Source: Oceanobacillus indicireducens
GTDB lineage: Bacteria; Bacillota; Bacilli; Bacillales; Amphibacillaceae
Direction: 5' to 3'
DNA length: 64,000 nucleotides
NCBI RefSeq assembly: GCF_014647195.1
Contig: NZ_BMOS01000020.1
Location: 1 to 64,000, forward strand
Shown here: positions 46,199-54,484 of the stretch, one piece after another
Numbering within the stretch: the first letter of the stretch is position 1
How the letters are laid out: every line of letters starts with the position of its first letter
Made by a program: the position numbers and the translations under genes
Notes under the pieces: model-generated
What the model was told of the DNA's origin: nothing
Databases searched by the model: none
Seen by the model: only the letters and a program-made list of their open reading frames with translations

Positions 46199-46624
46199 TC
46201 ACGAACTGATAATGATGTCGCTCACTGGTTCGTCACTCATCGTTTGAATTTCGATAATCATCCGATGAGGTAGACAAACAATTGTTTCACCTGGTTTACT
46301 GATAAAACCTTGATGGACATCAATCTGATCTGGGCAATTCGCTGATTTAACCCTTATTTCTTCATCAACAACTTCAACTGTATTGTAATTCGAGTCAGAA
46401 GAGAGAATATCAAAGACTTCAACACCTTCATTGCCTGTAAGCGTGACTCGTTGCACTTCTTCATTATCTACAGAAATAACCGCCACGCTTACAGATTCCC
46501 CATCGGCATATTTTGTCTGTATGAAAGTAAAAATAACGAAGGGAAGAAAAGATAAGATGACGAGTGCAATCACGATAATAATATCCCAACGTTTAACCAT
46601 CCGGTATAGCTCTTTCAATTCCAT
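46199..46624 (-). CDS. eetA: EetA-like NusG domain II membrane protein
   Basis: A 141-residue protein with one N-terminal membrane helix (about 15-37) followed by an external NusG_II-type beta domain (about 50-140; NTVEVVDEEIRVKSANCPDQI, ISKPGETIVCLPHRMIIEI). AAGGGGAGAG precedes the ATG. Proteins of this type accompany Gx transporters in flavin-based electron transfer loci, and the order ndh2-eetA-eetB-dmkB here is the same as in Listeria. Two cysteines (SANCPDQI and IVCLPH) are typical of the domain. Confidence 0.87.
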   Translation of the reverse strand: MELKELYRMVKRWDIIIVIALVILSFLPFVIFTFIQTKYADGESVSVAVISVDNEEVQRVTLTGNEGVEVFDILSSDSNYNTVEVVDEEIRVKSANCPDQIDVHQGFISKPGETIVCLPHRMIIEIQTMSDEPVSDIIISS

Positions 46625-46668
46625 CTCTCCCCTTTTACAGGCATGATTAAAATTTACTTCACAGTTTT

Positions 46669-48561
46669 TTATTCTTGATGATCCCTATAGATGCCCCGTT
46701 CTTTTCCATACCACCAGTTACCGACTTTCTCTTGTAAAAACGGCACAACCCAGTAGTCCAGTCCAAACGTTCTGCCGGAACCATTCATTAGAGCAATTGA
46801 TGCAGGAAGGGCCCAAACCTTATCCCAACCGAGCATGGCAGTTAGAGTGAACATGACTAAGAAACCGGAACTTGCTAAGTTTGCAAGCCATGTAAATAGA
46901 CCAAATAGAATCGCCAATCCCATCGCTAGTTCAATAAACACCATCATTTTTTGCATAAAGATAGCCATTTCTGGCGTTGGAAGCATGATTTTCATGATCC
47001 ATTCGAACCAACTAGGCATACTACTTAAGATTGGTGTTGCCCAGTCCCCGGAAGCAGCTTCACTGGCAGCGGCTGTTGCTTCAGTCGCCCCTGATGTTGC
47101 GGTTTGCAGCCATTCAAACGGCATTTTCACGGAGTCGGAAAGAATCCATGAATCTTCACCGAGTCCTTTGAACAGTAATGGCACATTTGACCAGCTGGAT
47201 GTCGCTTTTTCCCAAGTTCCTTCACCCCATAATTTTGTAGCGCCCTCTACAATCCAGAATCCCCCAACAAAGATACGTAGCGGTATGCTCCATAACACGT
47301 TTCCATACCGATTGACAAGATTCCGGAATACATTTCGTTTGTCTTTTGAGTGGAAAAACTCATCGAATATATAGTGGAACATATAGTATCCACTACCGAT
47401 ACCAAATAAATATACGAGGTCCACCATGTACTTAATAAAGTTCGCCAACCAACCGCTGACACGCATCCCCATCAAGTTGGCCACACCATATCTAGTGCCG
47501 ATGGACACCATAAAACCGTGGTACTTTCCTTTATAAGCTTTCTTCTCTCCACCGCTGATTTCACTGATGATTGCATTGGCTGCTGTCCCCGCAGTTAGTT
47601 CCGCTGCCTCGACAATTTGTGGTGTCGGTGTGCCTTCTTCTTCCTCATAGTAAGCTAAATCCCCAACGACATAGACATCATCTAGTCCTTCCGCTTCCAT
47701 ATATTCATTTACTTTTAAGCGTCCAGCTCTAGCGCTTTCCATATTGTAATTTTCCGCATCCGAATTCGCCTTTATTCCTGCCGTCCAAATCAATGTATGA
47801 GTTGGAATGACTTCGCCTGATTTTAAAACGATCTCTTCAGCTTTCACTTCAACGATAGGGGAATTCACTAGAATATTGATACCTTTTTTCTTCATATAGC
47901 GCTCCGCTTTCTCAGCGCTTTTTCGGTCCAACATATTCAAAATCGTAGGAGCCGCTTCGACGAGGTTTAAAGTAATATCTGATTCGTCGAGTTTATTATC
48001 TTTTGCCAACCGTTTTCTCCATTCCATTAGTTCCCCGATCATTTCAACACCAGTGAAGCCGGAACCACAGACAGTAAAGGTCAATAGAGCGCGACGTACT
48101 TCCAGATCGTGTTCTTTGGAGGCCCGGGCTACCGACTTTTCAATGTGCTGACGTAGTTTGACGGCATCTTCAACAGACCAAAGTGTAAACCCATGCTCAC
48201 TTACTCCTGGCGTACCGAAGTCGTTCGGCTCGGCACCCATACCTAAGATTAAATAATCGTAATTGAAAGTACCTTGTTTTGTAGTAATCACTTTATTTTT
48301 ATGATCAACATGTTCAACAACATCCGTTACAAGTTTTACCTTCGTGCGGTTAAACAGTCGTCGCAGGTCAAATTGAACAGCATCTGGCTCAACCCGGTGC
48401 GCCGCGACTTCATGCAATGAAGTCATCATGGTGTGATACGAATCTCGATCAATTAACGTTATCGATACAGAGGGATCCTTTTTATATTTCTTTGCTAGTT
48501 TCTTAGCTGCATGAACACCAGCATAACCGGCACCGATAATCACAATATTTTTTTCTGCCAT
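46669..48561 (-). CDS. ndh2: Type II NADH dehydrogenase fused to DoxX-like membrane domain (Ndh2)
   Basis: Feeds electrons from NADH into the quinone used for extracellular electron transfer. Residues 1-400 are a classic NDH-2: N-terminal FAD site VIIGAGYAGVHAAKKLAKK, NADH site TFTVCGSGFTGVEMIGEL, and the second FAD site VYVVGDLAYYEEE. The C-terminal 200 residues add about four membrane helices with DoxX/TQO-like features (RIFVGGFWIVEGATKLWG, FIELAMGLAILFGLFTWLAN), absent in respiratory NDH-2. AAGGAGTG precedes the ATG. It heads the minus arm (ndh2-eetA-eetB-dmkB) from a promoter at about 48629-48657 with a Rex-like site. Confidence 0.9.
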   Translation of the reverse strand: MAEKNIVIIGAGYAGVHAAKKLAKKYKKDPSVSITLIDRDSYHTMMTSLHEVAAHRVEPDAVQFDLRRLFNRTKVKLVTDVVEHVDHKNKVITTKQGTFNYDYLILGMGAEPNDFGTPGVSEHGFTLWSVEDAVKLRQHIEKSVARASKEHDLEVRRALLTFTVCGSGFTGVEMIGELMEWRKRLAKDNKLDESDITLNLVEAAPTILNMLDRKSAEKAERYMKKKGINILVNSPIVEVKAEEIVLKSGEVIPTHTLIWTAGIKANSDAENYNMESARAGRLKVNEYMEAEGLDDVYVVGDLAYYEEEEGTPTPQIVEAAELTAGTAANAIISEISGGEKKAYKGKYHGFMVSIGTRYGVANLMGMRVSGWLANFIKYMVDLVYLFGIGSGYYMFHYIFDEFFHSKDKRNVFRNLVNRYGNVLWSIPLRIFVGGFWIVEGATKLWGEGTWEKATSSWSNVPLLFKGLGEDSWILSDSVKMPFEWLQTATSGATEATAAASEAASGDWATPILSSMPSWFEWIMKIMLPTPEMAIFMQKMMVFIELAMGLAILFGLFTWLANLASSGFLVMFTLTAMLGWDKVWALPASIALMNGSGRTFGLDYWVVPFLQEKVGNWWYGKERGIYRDHQE

Positions 48562-48612
48562 TGAAAATCACTCCTTAATTAAGCAAATATGAATTGATAT
48601 TTAGTACATGTA

Positions 48613-48630
48613 ATGTTCACCCATTCACAA
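48613..48630 (-). promoter_or_regulatory. Rex-like operator at the ndh2 promoter
   Basis: The minus strand reads TTGTGAATGGGTGAACAT. The left half matches the Rex consensus TTGTGAA-N4-TTCACAA exactly; the right half is weak. It begins inside the -10 box of the proposed ndh2 promoter. Confidence 0.4.
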
Positions 48631-48657
48631 TATAACGCAATAATTTTTTCTTGTCTA
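48629..48657 (-). promoter_or_regulatory. Proposed ndh2 promoter
   Basis: On the minus strand TAGACA (48652-48657) and TATATT (48629-48634) are separated by 17 bases, a good sigmaA-type match about 70 bases before the ndh2 start codon. Confidence 0.55.
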
Positions 48658-48760
48658 TAGCGTTCACACAATAGTCATTTATCATATTTTTTACCATTGG
48701 TACGTTGTAAATGTTAATATAATACTGATTAAGGTTAATCATTCTTCCTTACAAAAATAG

Positions 48761-48789
48761 TTTACATTACAACATTCGCATGCTAATAT
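48761..48789 (+). promoter_or_regulatory. Proposed pplA promoter
   Basis: TTTACA (48761-48766) and TAATAT (48784-48789) are separated by 17 bases, about 55 bases before the pplA start. It should drive pplA-fmnB-dmkA and perhaps the ECF genes. Confidence 0.6.
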
Positions 48790-48799
48790 AAGGGTGAAC

Positions 48800-48817
48800 A
48801 TGTGATTCTATTCACAA
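48800..48817. promoter_or_regulatory. Rex-like operator at the pplA promoter
   Basis: ATGTGATTCTATTCACAA matches TTGTGAA-N4-TTCACAA at all but two positions. It covers the expected transcription start just after the pplA -10 box, the usual place for a repressor. Confidence 0.55.
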
Positions 48818-48841
48818 TAAAATAAGTAAAGGATGATTCAG

Positions 48842-49762
48842 ATGAAGTGGAAAAATTTCATAGGCGTATCAGTTTTAGGGTTTGCATTAACCTTCTCATT
48901 AGCTGCTTGCGGAGGGGAGGATACACCAAGTAAAGATAATGAGGCAGATCAGGACGCAACTACTGAGGAAACAGAAGAAACGGTAGCTAAAGAAGTCGTA
49001 GCAGGAGCACCTCTACAAGACGGGACCTATTCATTATATGAAACTGAAATAGGGGAAACTGGCTGGAAAGTCGTTATGGAAATGACAGTAGAAGATGGAG
49101 AAATCACTTCTTCAGATTTTAATTATGAAAATGAAGACGGTGAGTTAAAGACAGAGGATGAGGAATACCAGGAAATGATGGCGGAAGAGTCCGGTACAGG
49201 CCCTCAAGATTTCATCCCTGAACTGAATGATACTCTCGTGGCCAATCAAAATGCTTCAGAAGTGGAAGTAGTTACTGGTGCAACAAGTTCATCTCATACA
49301 TTCATCAACTATGCTCAACAGTTGATCCAAGCAGCACAGTCTGGTGACACAACACCAATCGAAATTGAAAATACAAATGAGCTTGTCGATGGTGAATACA
49401 GTCTTTCAGAGAAAAACATTGACCAAACCGGCTGGAGAACGGAACTTACCATTACAGTTGAGGACGGAAAAATCACTGAATCCGATTTTGTTTATCTCAA
49501 TGAAGATGGAGAGTTAAAAATCGATGATGATGAGTACCAAGAACAAATGGCGGATATTTCCGGCACAGGCCCTCAAGATTTTATTCCTGAATTGAACGAG
49601 GCACTTGTTGAGACACAAGATGCTAATGCCGTAGAGGTTGTTTCTGGTGCGACATCTTCAAGCAAGTCTTTCCAAATGTACGCTGCACAATTAATCAATG
49701 CAGCCCAAAAAGGGGACACAACACCAATCGAAATTGACAATATCGTTTATGCGGAAGAATAA
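48842..49762 (+). CDS. pplA: PplA-like flavinylated lipoprotein with two FMN-binding repeats
   Basis: Surface lipoprotein that carries covalently bound FMN and passes electrons to outside acceptors. The signal peptide ends in LAAC (Cys23 counted from this start). Two tandem repeats of about 120 residues follow an acidic linker. Each starts with DGTYSL/DGEYSL and W-K/R-x-E/V, contains SGTGPQDFIPELN, and ends with the flavinylation motif (TGATSSS, modified Thr148; SGATSSS, modified Thr271). ATG at 48842 is preferred because AAAGGATG lies nine bases upstream. The flavin transferase gene fmnB follows directly. Confidence 0.93.
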   Translation: MKWKNFIGVSVLGFALTFSLAACGGEDTPSKDNEADQDATTEETEETVAKEVVAGAPLQDGTYSLYETEIGETGWKVVMEMTVEDGEITSSDFNYENEDGELKTEDEEYQEMMAEESGTGPQDFIPELNDTLVANQNASEVEVVTGATSSSHTFINYAQQLIQAAQSGDTTPIEIENTNELVDGEYSLSEKNIDQTGWRTELTITVEDGKITESDFVYLNEDGELKIDDDEYQEQMADISGTGPQDFIPELNEALVETQDANAVEVVSGATSSSKSFQMYAAQLINAAQKGDTTPIEIDNIVYAEE

Positions 49763-49850
49763 AGAGAACATATAAGTTACTTGATGGGAAATTAGAAAAA
49801 CGATTTAGCTTCTAATTTCCCTCCTCAAGTTTAATGGAAAGTGGTGAGGA

Positions 49851-50903
49851 ATGATGAAACACTTTAAATGGTTTTGGGTTAGTTTACTCATACTGCTTGT
49901 CGGGTGCGGCGTGTCAGCCGAAACAGAAGGCGTGACAGTAGAGCCGCATAGTAAGACGGATTTTCTAATGGGAACAGTCGTAAGCGTCAAAATTTACGAT
50001 GAAGACAAAGGGGACGTGCTTGAACCGGTTTTTAACCAAATTGAGCAGTTAGCCGATGAGCTTTCTTCCAACGAGGAAGGTTCTGTTATCGATGAAATTA
50101 ATCAACTTGCCGGGTCAGCACCAGTTGAAGTTCCAAAAACGACCTATGACCTTATAAAGGAAGGGAAACGTTATTCAAAATTAGCAGATGGCTCATTTGA
50201 TATTACGGTTGGTCCATTGACAAATCTTTGGCGCATCGGTTTTCCGGATGCAAGAAAACCAGATCAATCTGAAATTGATCAAGTATTACCGCTAATCAAC
50301 TATCAATCTGTTCAACTTGATGAACAGGAGAGAACAGTGTTTCTCATGCAGGATCAGATGCGGCTAGACTTAGGCTCCATTGCGAAAGGTTTTATAACGG
50401 ATCAAATTGCGAAAACATTAAAAGAACATGATGTATCTTCAGCAGTTATTGATCTTGGTGGAAACATTTATGTTTTAGGAGATAGTCCCCAATCGGGGGA
50501 TACATGGACGATTGGCATTCAGGATCCTTTTCAAGCACGAGGTGAAACCGTCGGAGTTATCAAACAAAAGGATAAAACGGTTGTGACTTCCGGTATTTAT
50601 GAACGGAAATTGGAAGTAGATGGACAAATCTATCATCACTTATTAAATCCAAAAACCGGCTACCCATACGACAATGATATTGCAGGTGTTTCCGTCATAA
50701 CCGATTCTTCTACAGATGGTGATGCGTTATCAACGATTTTATTCACTAAAGGATTGAAAGACGGGTTATACTTTGCGGAAAATATGAGTGGTGTCGAAGC
50801 AATATTCATCAGTCGCGATAAAGAAGTATATACGACATCCGGTTTGAAAGGAAATTTTGAGCTAACTAATGATCAATTTAAATTAGTTGAATGGAGAGGA
50901 TAA
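49851..50903 (+). CDS. fmnB: FAD:protein FMN transferase (ApbE/FmnB)
   Basis: Attaches FMN from FAD to Thr of [S/T]GA[T/S] motifs in exported proteins, here the two sites in the neighbouring lipoprotein. It is itself a lipoprotein (LLILLVGC lipobox). Motifs: DFLMGTVVSVKIY at the start of the domain, the YSKLADGSFDITVGPL stretch, LDLGSIAKGFITDQIA, VIDLGGNIYVLG, HHLLNPKTGYPYDND and DGDALSTILFTKG, which include the FAD- and magnesium-binding residues. The length of 350 is normal. The ribosome site GTGAGGA is close to paired ATG codons at 49851 and 49854. The dmkA gene starts four bases after it. Confidence 0.95.
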   Translation: MMKHFKWFWVSLLILLVGCGVSAETEGVTVEPHSKTDFLMGTVVSVKIYDEDKGDVLEPVFNQIEQLADELSSNEEGSVIDEINQLAGSAPVEVPKTTYDLIKEGKRYSKLADGSFDITVGPLTNLWRIGFPDARKPDQSEIDQVLPLINYQSVQLDEQERTVFLMQDQMRLDLGSIAKGFITDQIAKTLKEHDVSSAVIDLGGNIYVLGDSPQSGDTWTIGIQDPFQARGETVGVIKQKDKTVVTSGIYERKLEVDGQIYHHLLNPKTGYPYDNDIAGVSVITDSSTDGDALSTILFTKGLKDGLYFAENMSGVEAIFISRDKEVYTTSGLKGNFELTNDQFKLVEWRG

Positions 50904-50906
50904 GCC

Positions 50907-51851
50907 ATGTCAATCCGCACATTTTTAAATTTAGTAGAAATCAAAACAAAAATTGCCAGTTTATTCCCCTTCCTACTTGGACTTTTATTTGTATTATACC
51001 GTTATGGAACTTTAGATTATATCAATACAATTTTATTTTTTAGCAGCATGCTCATTTTTGATTTGACAGCAACGGCAATTAATCAATATATGGACTATCG
51101 GAAAGCAACTAGCGATAGCTACCGGAAAGAAAGGAATATTATTGGACAAGCAGCTATTCCCGAGCGGCTTGTGATTACGACTATCATCTCCATGCTTGCA
51201 ATTTCCTCAGCACTTGGGATCTGGCTTGTCTCCCAAACTGATTTATTGGTTTTATTCATCGGGATGCTTTGCTTTGCAGTCGGCATCTTTTATACTTTCG
51301 GTCCGATCCCTTTATCCCGTATGCCACTCGGTGAAGTGTTCTCAGGTGTCACAATGGGCTTCGGAATTCTTTTCCTCACCGTATATGTCAATGCTTTTGA
51401 CAAGGGGATTGCGAATATTTCTTGGCAGGGAAGTTCCTTTCTTTTGAAGTTTGATATCCTCTTATTACTAGAAATTGGCCTGGTTTCCTTACCATGCGTT
51501 CTTACCATTGCTAATTTAATGCTCGCCAATAACATTTGTGATTTAGAGGAAGATATCGCTAATCACCGTTATACGCTTCCTTTCTACATCGGTAAAAAAT
51601 ATGCAATTTGGCTGTTTAACCTATTGTACATCGTTACATTTATCGCAATTTCTGTAGCAGCATTGCTCGGTATCCTGCCAAAAGCACTTCTGCTTTCACT
51701 TCTAATGATAAAACCGGTTTACAGTCATGTTGCTGCGTTTAATCAGAAACAAAGCAAAACGGAAACATTCCCACTCGCCGGAAAGAACTTAGTTTTAGTA
51801 AATGGGACTATCGCCATCTTAATGTTAATTGTGATTGCTATACCGGCTTGA
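50907..51851 (+). CDS. dmkA: UbiA-family prenyltransferase (DmkA, MenA-like)
   Basis: Membrane enzyme that joins a polyprenyl tail to 1,4-dihydroxy-2-naphthoate, giving demethylmenaquinone. Eight or nine helices are predicted in 314 residues. The two aspartate-rich motifs are NQYMDYRKATSDSYRKERN (about 55-75) and NNICDLEEDIANHRYTLP (about 209-226). In Listeria the paralogue in this locus makes a separate quinone for extracellular electron transfer. It probably uses the product of dmkB on the opposite arm. Start after GGAGAGGATAAGCC, four bases downstream of fmnB. Confidence 0.9.
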   Translation: MSIRTFLNLVEIKTKIASLFPFLLGLLFVLYRYGTLDYINTILFFSSMLIFDLTATAINQYMDYRKATSDSYRKERNIIGQAAIPERLVITTIISMLAISSALGIWLVSQTDLLVLFIGMLCFAVGIFYTFGPIPLSRMPLGEVFSGVTMGFGILFLTVYVNAFDKGIANISWQGSSFLLKFDILLLLEIGLVSLPCVLTIANLMLANNICDLEEDIANHRYTLPFYIGKKYAIWLFNLLYIVTFIAISVAALLGILPKALLLSLLMIKPVYSHVAAFNQKQSKTETFPLAGKNLVLVNGTIAILMLIVIAIPA

Positions 51852-51882
51852 TATCGCAAGCTTGCTCAAGGAGGGATGAAAT

Positions 51883-52692
51883 ATGGCACCGATCATCGAA
51901 GTAAACAATTTGACCTATCGATATGATCTCCGAACAGAGACGAAGGCCCTTCTCTCTGTATCGTTCACTGTTCATCGCGGTGAATGGTTCGCGATTATCG
52001 GCAACAATGGATCTGGAAAATCAACACTTGCCCAATTGCTCACCGGGCTACTCGAACCCCAGCAAGGGTCCATTTTTATCGCTGATATGGAGATGACGGA
52101 GAAATCGAAATGGGAAATTAGGAACCGGATTGGGGTCGTTTTTCAAAATCCGGACAATCAATTTATAGGATCAACTGTACAAGATGATGTTGCTTTTGGA
52201 TTGGAAAACTTGAATATGGACTATAAAGAAATGAAAAAACGAGTTTATGAAGCGCTGAAAATGGTTGGCATGTTTGAATATCGGCTGTATGATCCTTCCC
52301 ATCTCTCCGGGGGACAGAAGCAGCGTGTAGCTATCGCAGGTGCTTTAGCCATGAAGCCAGACGTATTAATATTAGATGAAGCCTTTGTTATGCTTGATCC
52401 AAGAAGCAGGCGTGAACTTCTGGAGACTATCCATGAGTTAAAAGTGAGCGCCGATTTAACGGTCGTTTCCATTACCCATGATATGACCGAAGTGGAGGCA
52501 GCTGATAGAGTCGTTGTCCTAGATAACGGTCAGGTTACGAATATTGGTAAACCAAGGGAAATTTTTACCCAAGAAAAGGAGTTGACCCCACCTCTTGGTG
52601 AAAAACTTCGACGTGCATTAGCGAAACGCGGGGCAAACGTACCGCAATCCTATATGTCACGGGAAGAAGTGATGTGTTGGCTATGGAAATAA
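51883..52692 (+). CDS. ecfA1: Energy-coupling factor transporter ATPase 1
   Basis: ABC ATPase of an ECF-type vitamin importer, 269 residues. Walker A GNNGSGKST (about 38-46), Q-loop VFQNPDNQF, signature HLSGGQKQR, Walker B VLILDEAF and switch His in SITHD. The acidic residue after Walker B is followed by AFVMLDP rather than the usual PTxGLDP. AAGGAGGG precedes the ATG. It forms the coupling module with the next two genes. The locus position corresponds to the ECF component of the Listeria extracellular electron transfer locus, which works with a flavin-specific S subunit encoded elsewhere. Confidence 0.92.
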   Translation: MAPIIEVNNLTYRYDLRTETKALLSVSFTVHRGEWFAIIGNNGSGKSTLAQLLTGLLEPQQGSIFIADMEMTEKSKWEIRNRIGVVFQNPDNQFIGSTVQDDVAFGLENLNMDYKEMKKRVYEALKMVGMFEYRLYDPSHLSGGQKQRVAIAGALAMKPDVLILDEAFVMLDPRSRRELLETIHELKVSADLTVVSITHDMTEVEAADRVVVLDNGQVTNIGKPREIFTQEKELTPPLGEKLRRALAKRGANVPQSYMSREEVMCWLWK

Positions 52693-53540
52693 AGATGGAA
52701 GGAGTCTCCGCTGATTACGTAATTGGACCAATTCGCAACTCGCTCGTTCTACAATCCATTGATTTACAAATAGAGTCCGGTTCGTATTCTGCTATCGTCG
52801 GACATACAGGTGCTGGAAAATCAAGCTTACTGAAAACGATCAACGGACTCTTGCTCCCGACTGCAGGAAAAATTGAAGTTGGCCAGGACATCATTAAACA
52901 AAAGAATAATAAACAAGCTCTAAAAAACATTCGAAAAAAAGTCGGGATGGTCTTTCAATTTCCAGAGGCGCAATTGTTTGCTGAAACGGTTGAAAAAGAC
53001 ATTTGCTTTGGTCCACTAAACTTCGGTGTACCGCTAAAACAGGCACAACAGATTGCAAAAGAAGTCATGCAACTTGTCGGACTCCCCCTTCATCTCTTGA
53101 ATAAATCTCCACATTCATTATCCGGTGGACAAAAACGCCGCGTTGCCATTGCAGGAATACTAGCAATGGAACCAGAAATTCTCGTACTAGATGAACCTGG
53201 TGCCGGCTTGGACCCAAAAGGAAAAAATGAGATCATGAGGTTAATTAAGTCACTGCACCAGGAGCGTAATTTGACCACTATCCTCGTAACCCATGATATG
53301 GATGACGTTGTGCACTATGCGGACAAGATCATTGTGATGGAAAATGGACGCATTGTAAGGAATGGCGATTTGCGATCCGTTTTTTCAGATCGTCTAGCGA
53401 TTAAAAAGTGGCATCTTGATCTACCTGAAGCGTATCAATTTCAGTTGGAAATTGAAGAAAGAACGGGCATGGAACTACCACAGATTTGCTTTACTGTTGA
53501 TGAACTTGCTGATGCACTGATGGAGGTGGGCCTCGCGTGA
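52674..53540 (+). CDS. ecfA2: Energy-coupling factor transporter ATPase 2
   Basis: Second ABC ATPase of the ECF module, 288 residues from a GTG start with GGGAAG upstream; an ATG at 52683 is the alternative. It overlaps the end of ecfA1 by 19 bases, so translation is coupled. Walker A GHTGAGKSS, VFQFPEAQLF after the Q-loop (typical of EcfA2), signature SLSGGQKRR, Walker B ILVLDEPGAGLDP and switch LVTHD are all intact. It pairs with ecfA1 and binds EcfT through its coupling groove. Confidence 0.93.
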   Translation: MLAMEIKMEGVSADYVIGPIRNSLVLQSIDLQIESGSYSAIVGHTGAGKSSLLKTINGLLLPTAGKIEVGQDIIKQKNNKQALKNIRKKVGMVFQFPEAQLFAETVEKDICFGPLNFGVPLKQAQQIAKEVMQLVGLPLHLLNKSPHSLSGGQKRRVAIAGILAMEPEILVLDEPGAGLDPKGKNEIMRLIKSLHQERNLTTILVTHDMDDVVHYADKIIVMENGRIVRNGDLRSVFSDRLAIKKWHLDLPEAYQFQLEIEERTGMELPQICFTVDELADALMEVGLA

Positions 53541-54334
53541 ATAAATTATCGTTAGGCAGGTATGTACCCGGGGATTCAATTCTTCACCAACTGGACCCGC
53601 GGGCAAAGCTTGTCAGTGGTTTTTACTTTATAATCGTCCTATTTATCGCAAACAATTGGCAAACTTATCTATTGCTTTGGCTGTTTACATTAGGTGTCAT
53701 GCGGTTATCAAAGGTTCATTTGTACACTTATTTTAGAGGGGTCCGCCCTTTGATCTGGCTCATCCTGTTTACTGTGGTGCTACAGATGTTATTTACGGCA
53801 GGAGGAACAATCTATGTCGAATGGGGTCCAATCAGAATATCAGAATTTGGCCTCATTAATGGGGTCTATATCTTTTGCCGGTTTGTAATGATTATATTCA
53901 TCTCCACTGCGATTACATTAACAACGAAACCAATTGATTTGACTGATGGAATTGATTCATTGCTAGGCCCTTTACGAAAGCTCAACATCCCAGTCGATGA
54001 AATATCTCTGATGTTATCTATTTCATTACGGTTTATCCCCAACCTTCTAGATGAAACCCAGAGAGTCATGGACGCCCAACGAGCCCGGGGAACTGAATTT
54101 GGTGAAGGCTCGCTCGTCCAACAAATGAAGACTCTCGTTCCAATCTTTCTCCCGCTCTTTACAAATTCGTTAAACCGGGCAGAGGAATTGGCGAATGTGA
54201 TGGAAGTCAAAGGATATCAATCTGGCATAAAACGATCATCATTCCGTAAACTCAGATGGAAAACATGTGACACTATTACCCTATGCGTAATGGCTGCACT
54301 AACCATAGGGCTCATCCTATTACGCCTTAATTAA
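53537..54334 (+). CDS. ecfT: Energy-coupling factor transporter membrane subunit EcfT
   Basis: Membrane scaffold linking the two ATPases to a substrate-binding S subunit. Its 265 residues carry about five helices and the two coupling motifs, AQRARGTEFG (about 182) and the second, MEVKGYQSG (about 224). The N-terminus LGRYVPGDSILHQLDPRAK is typical. It overlaps ecfA2 by four bases. No S subunit lies in the window; riboflavin or another flavin precursor is the likely cargo from locus context, though EetB-like proteins have also been proposed as partners. A bidirectional terminator follows. Confidence 0.92.
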   Translation: MNKLSLGRYVPGDSILHQLDPRAKLVSGFYFIIVLFIANNWQTYLLLWLFTLGVMRLSKVHLYTYFRGVRPLIWLILFTVVLQMLFTAGGTIYVEWGPIRISEFGLINGVYIFCRFVMIIFISTAITLTTKPIDLTDGIDSLLGPLRKLNIPVDEISLMLSISLRFIPNLLDETQRVMDAQRARGTEFGEGSLVQQMKTLVPIFLPLFTNSLNRAEELANVMEVKGYQSGIKRSSFRKLRWKTCDTITLCVMAALTIGLILLRLN

Positions 54335-54374
54335 CATAGTAGGAATAGATAGAACCCTATTTTTCAAAATAAAA

Positions 54375-54425
54375 AGTGGCTGATTCAGTAAAGGGGCCAT
54401 CAAAGCCCTTTTGAAAAAAGCCACT
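54375..54425. terminator. Bidirectional terminator between ecfT and the LiaF-like gene
   Basis: AGTGGCT (54375-54381) pairs with AGCCACT (54419-54425), with an inner stem AAAGGGGC/GCCCTTTT. CCTTTTATTT follows on the plus side and an A-rich arm lies on the other, suiting two convergent genes. Confidence 0.75.
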
Positions 54426-54484
54426 TCCTTTTATTTCTATACCTTTATAACTTTCATTCGTAGTTTTGATGGTTCCTATGTTTT

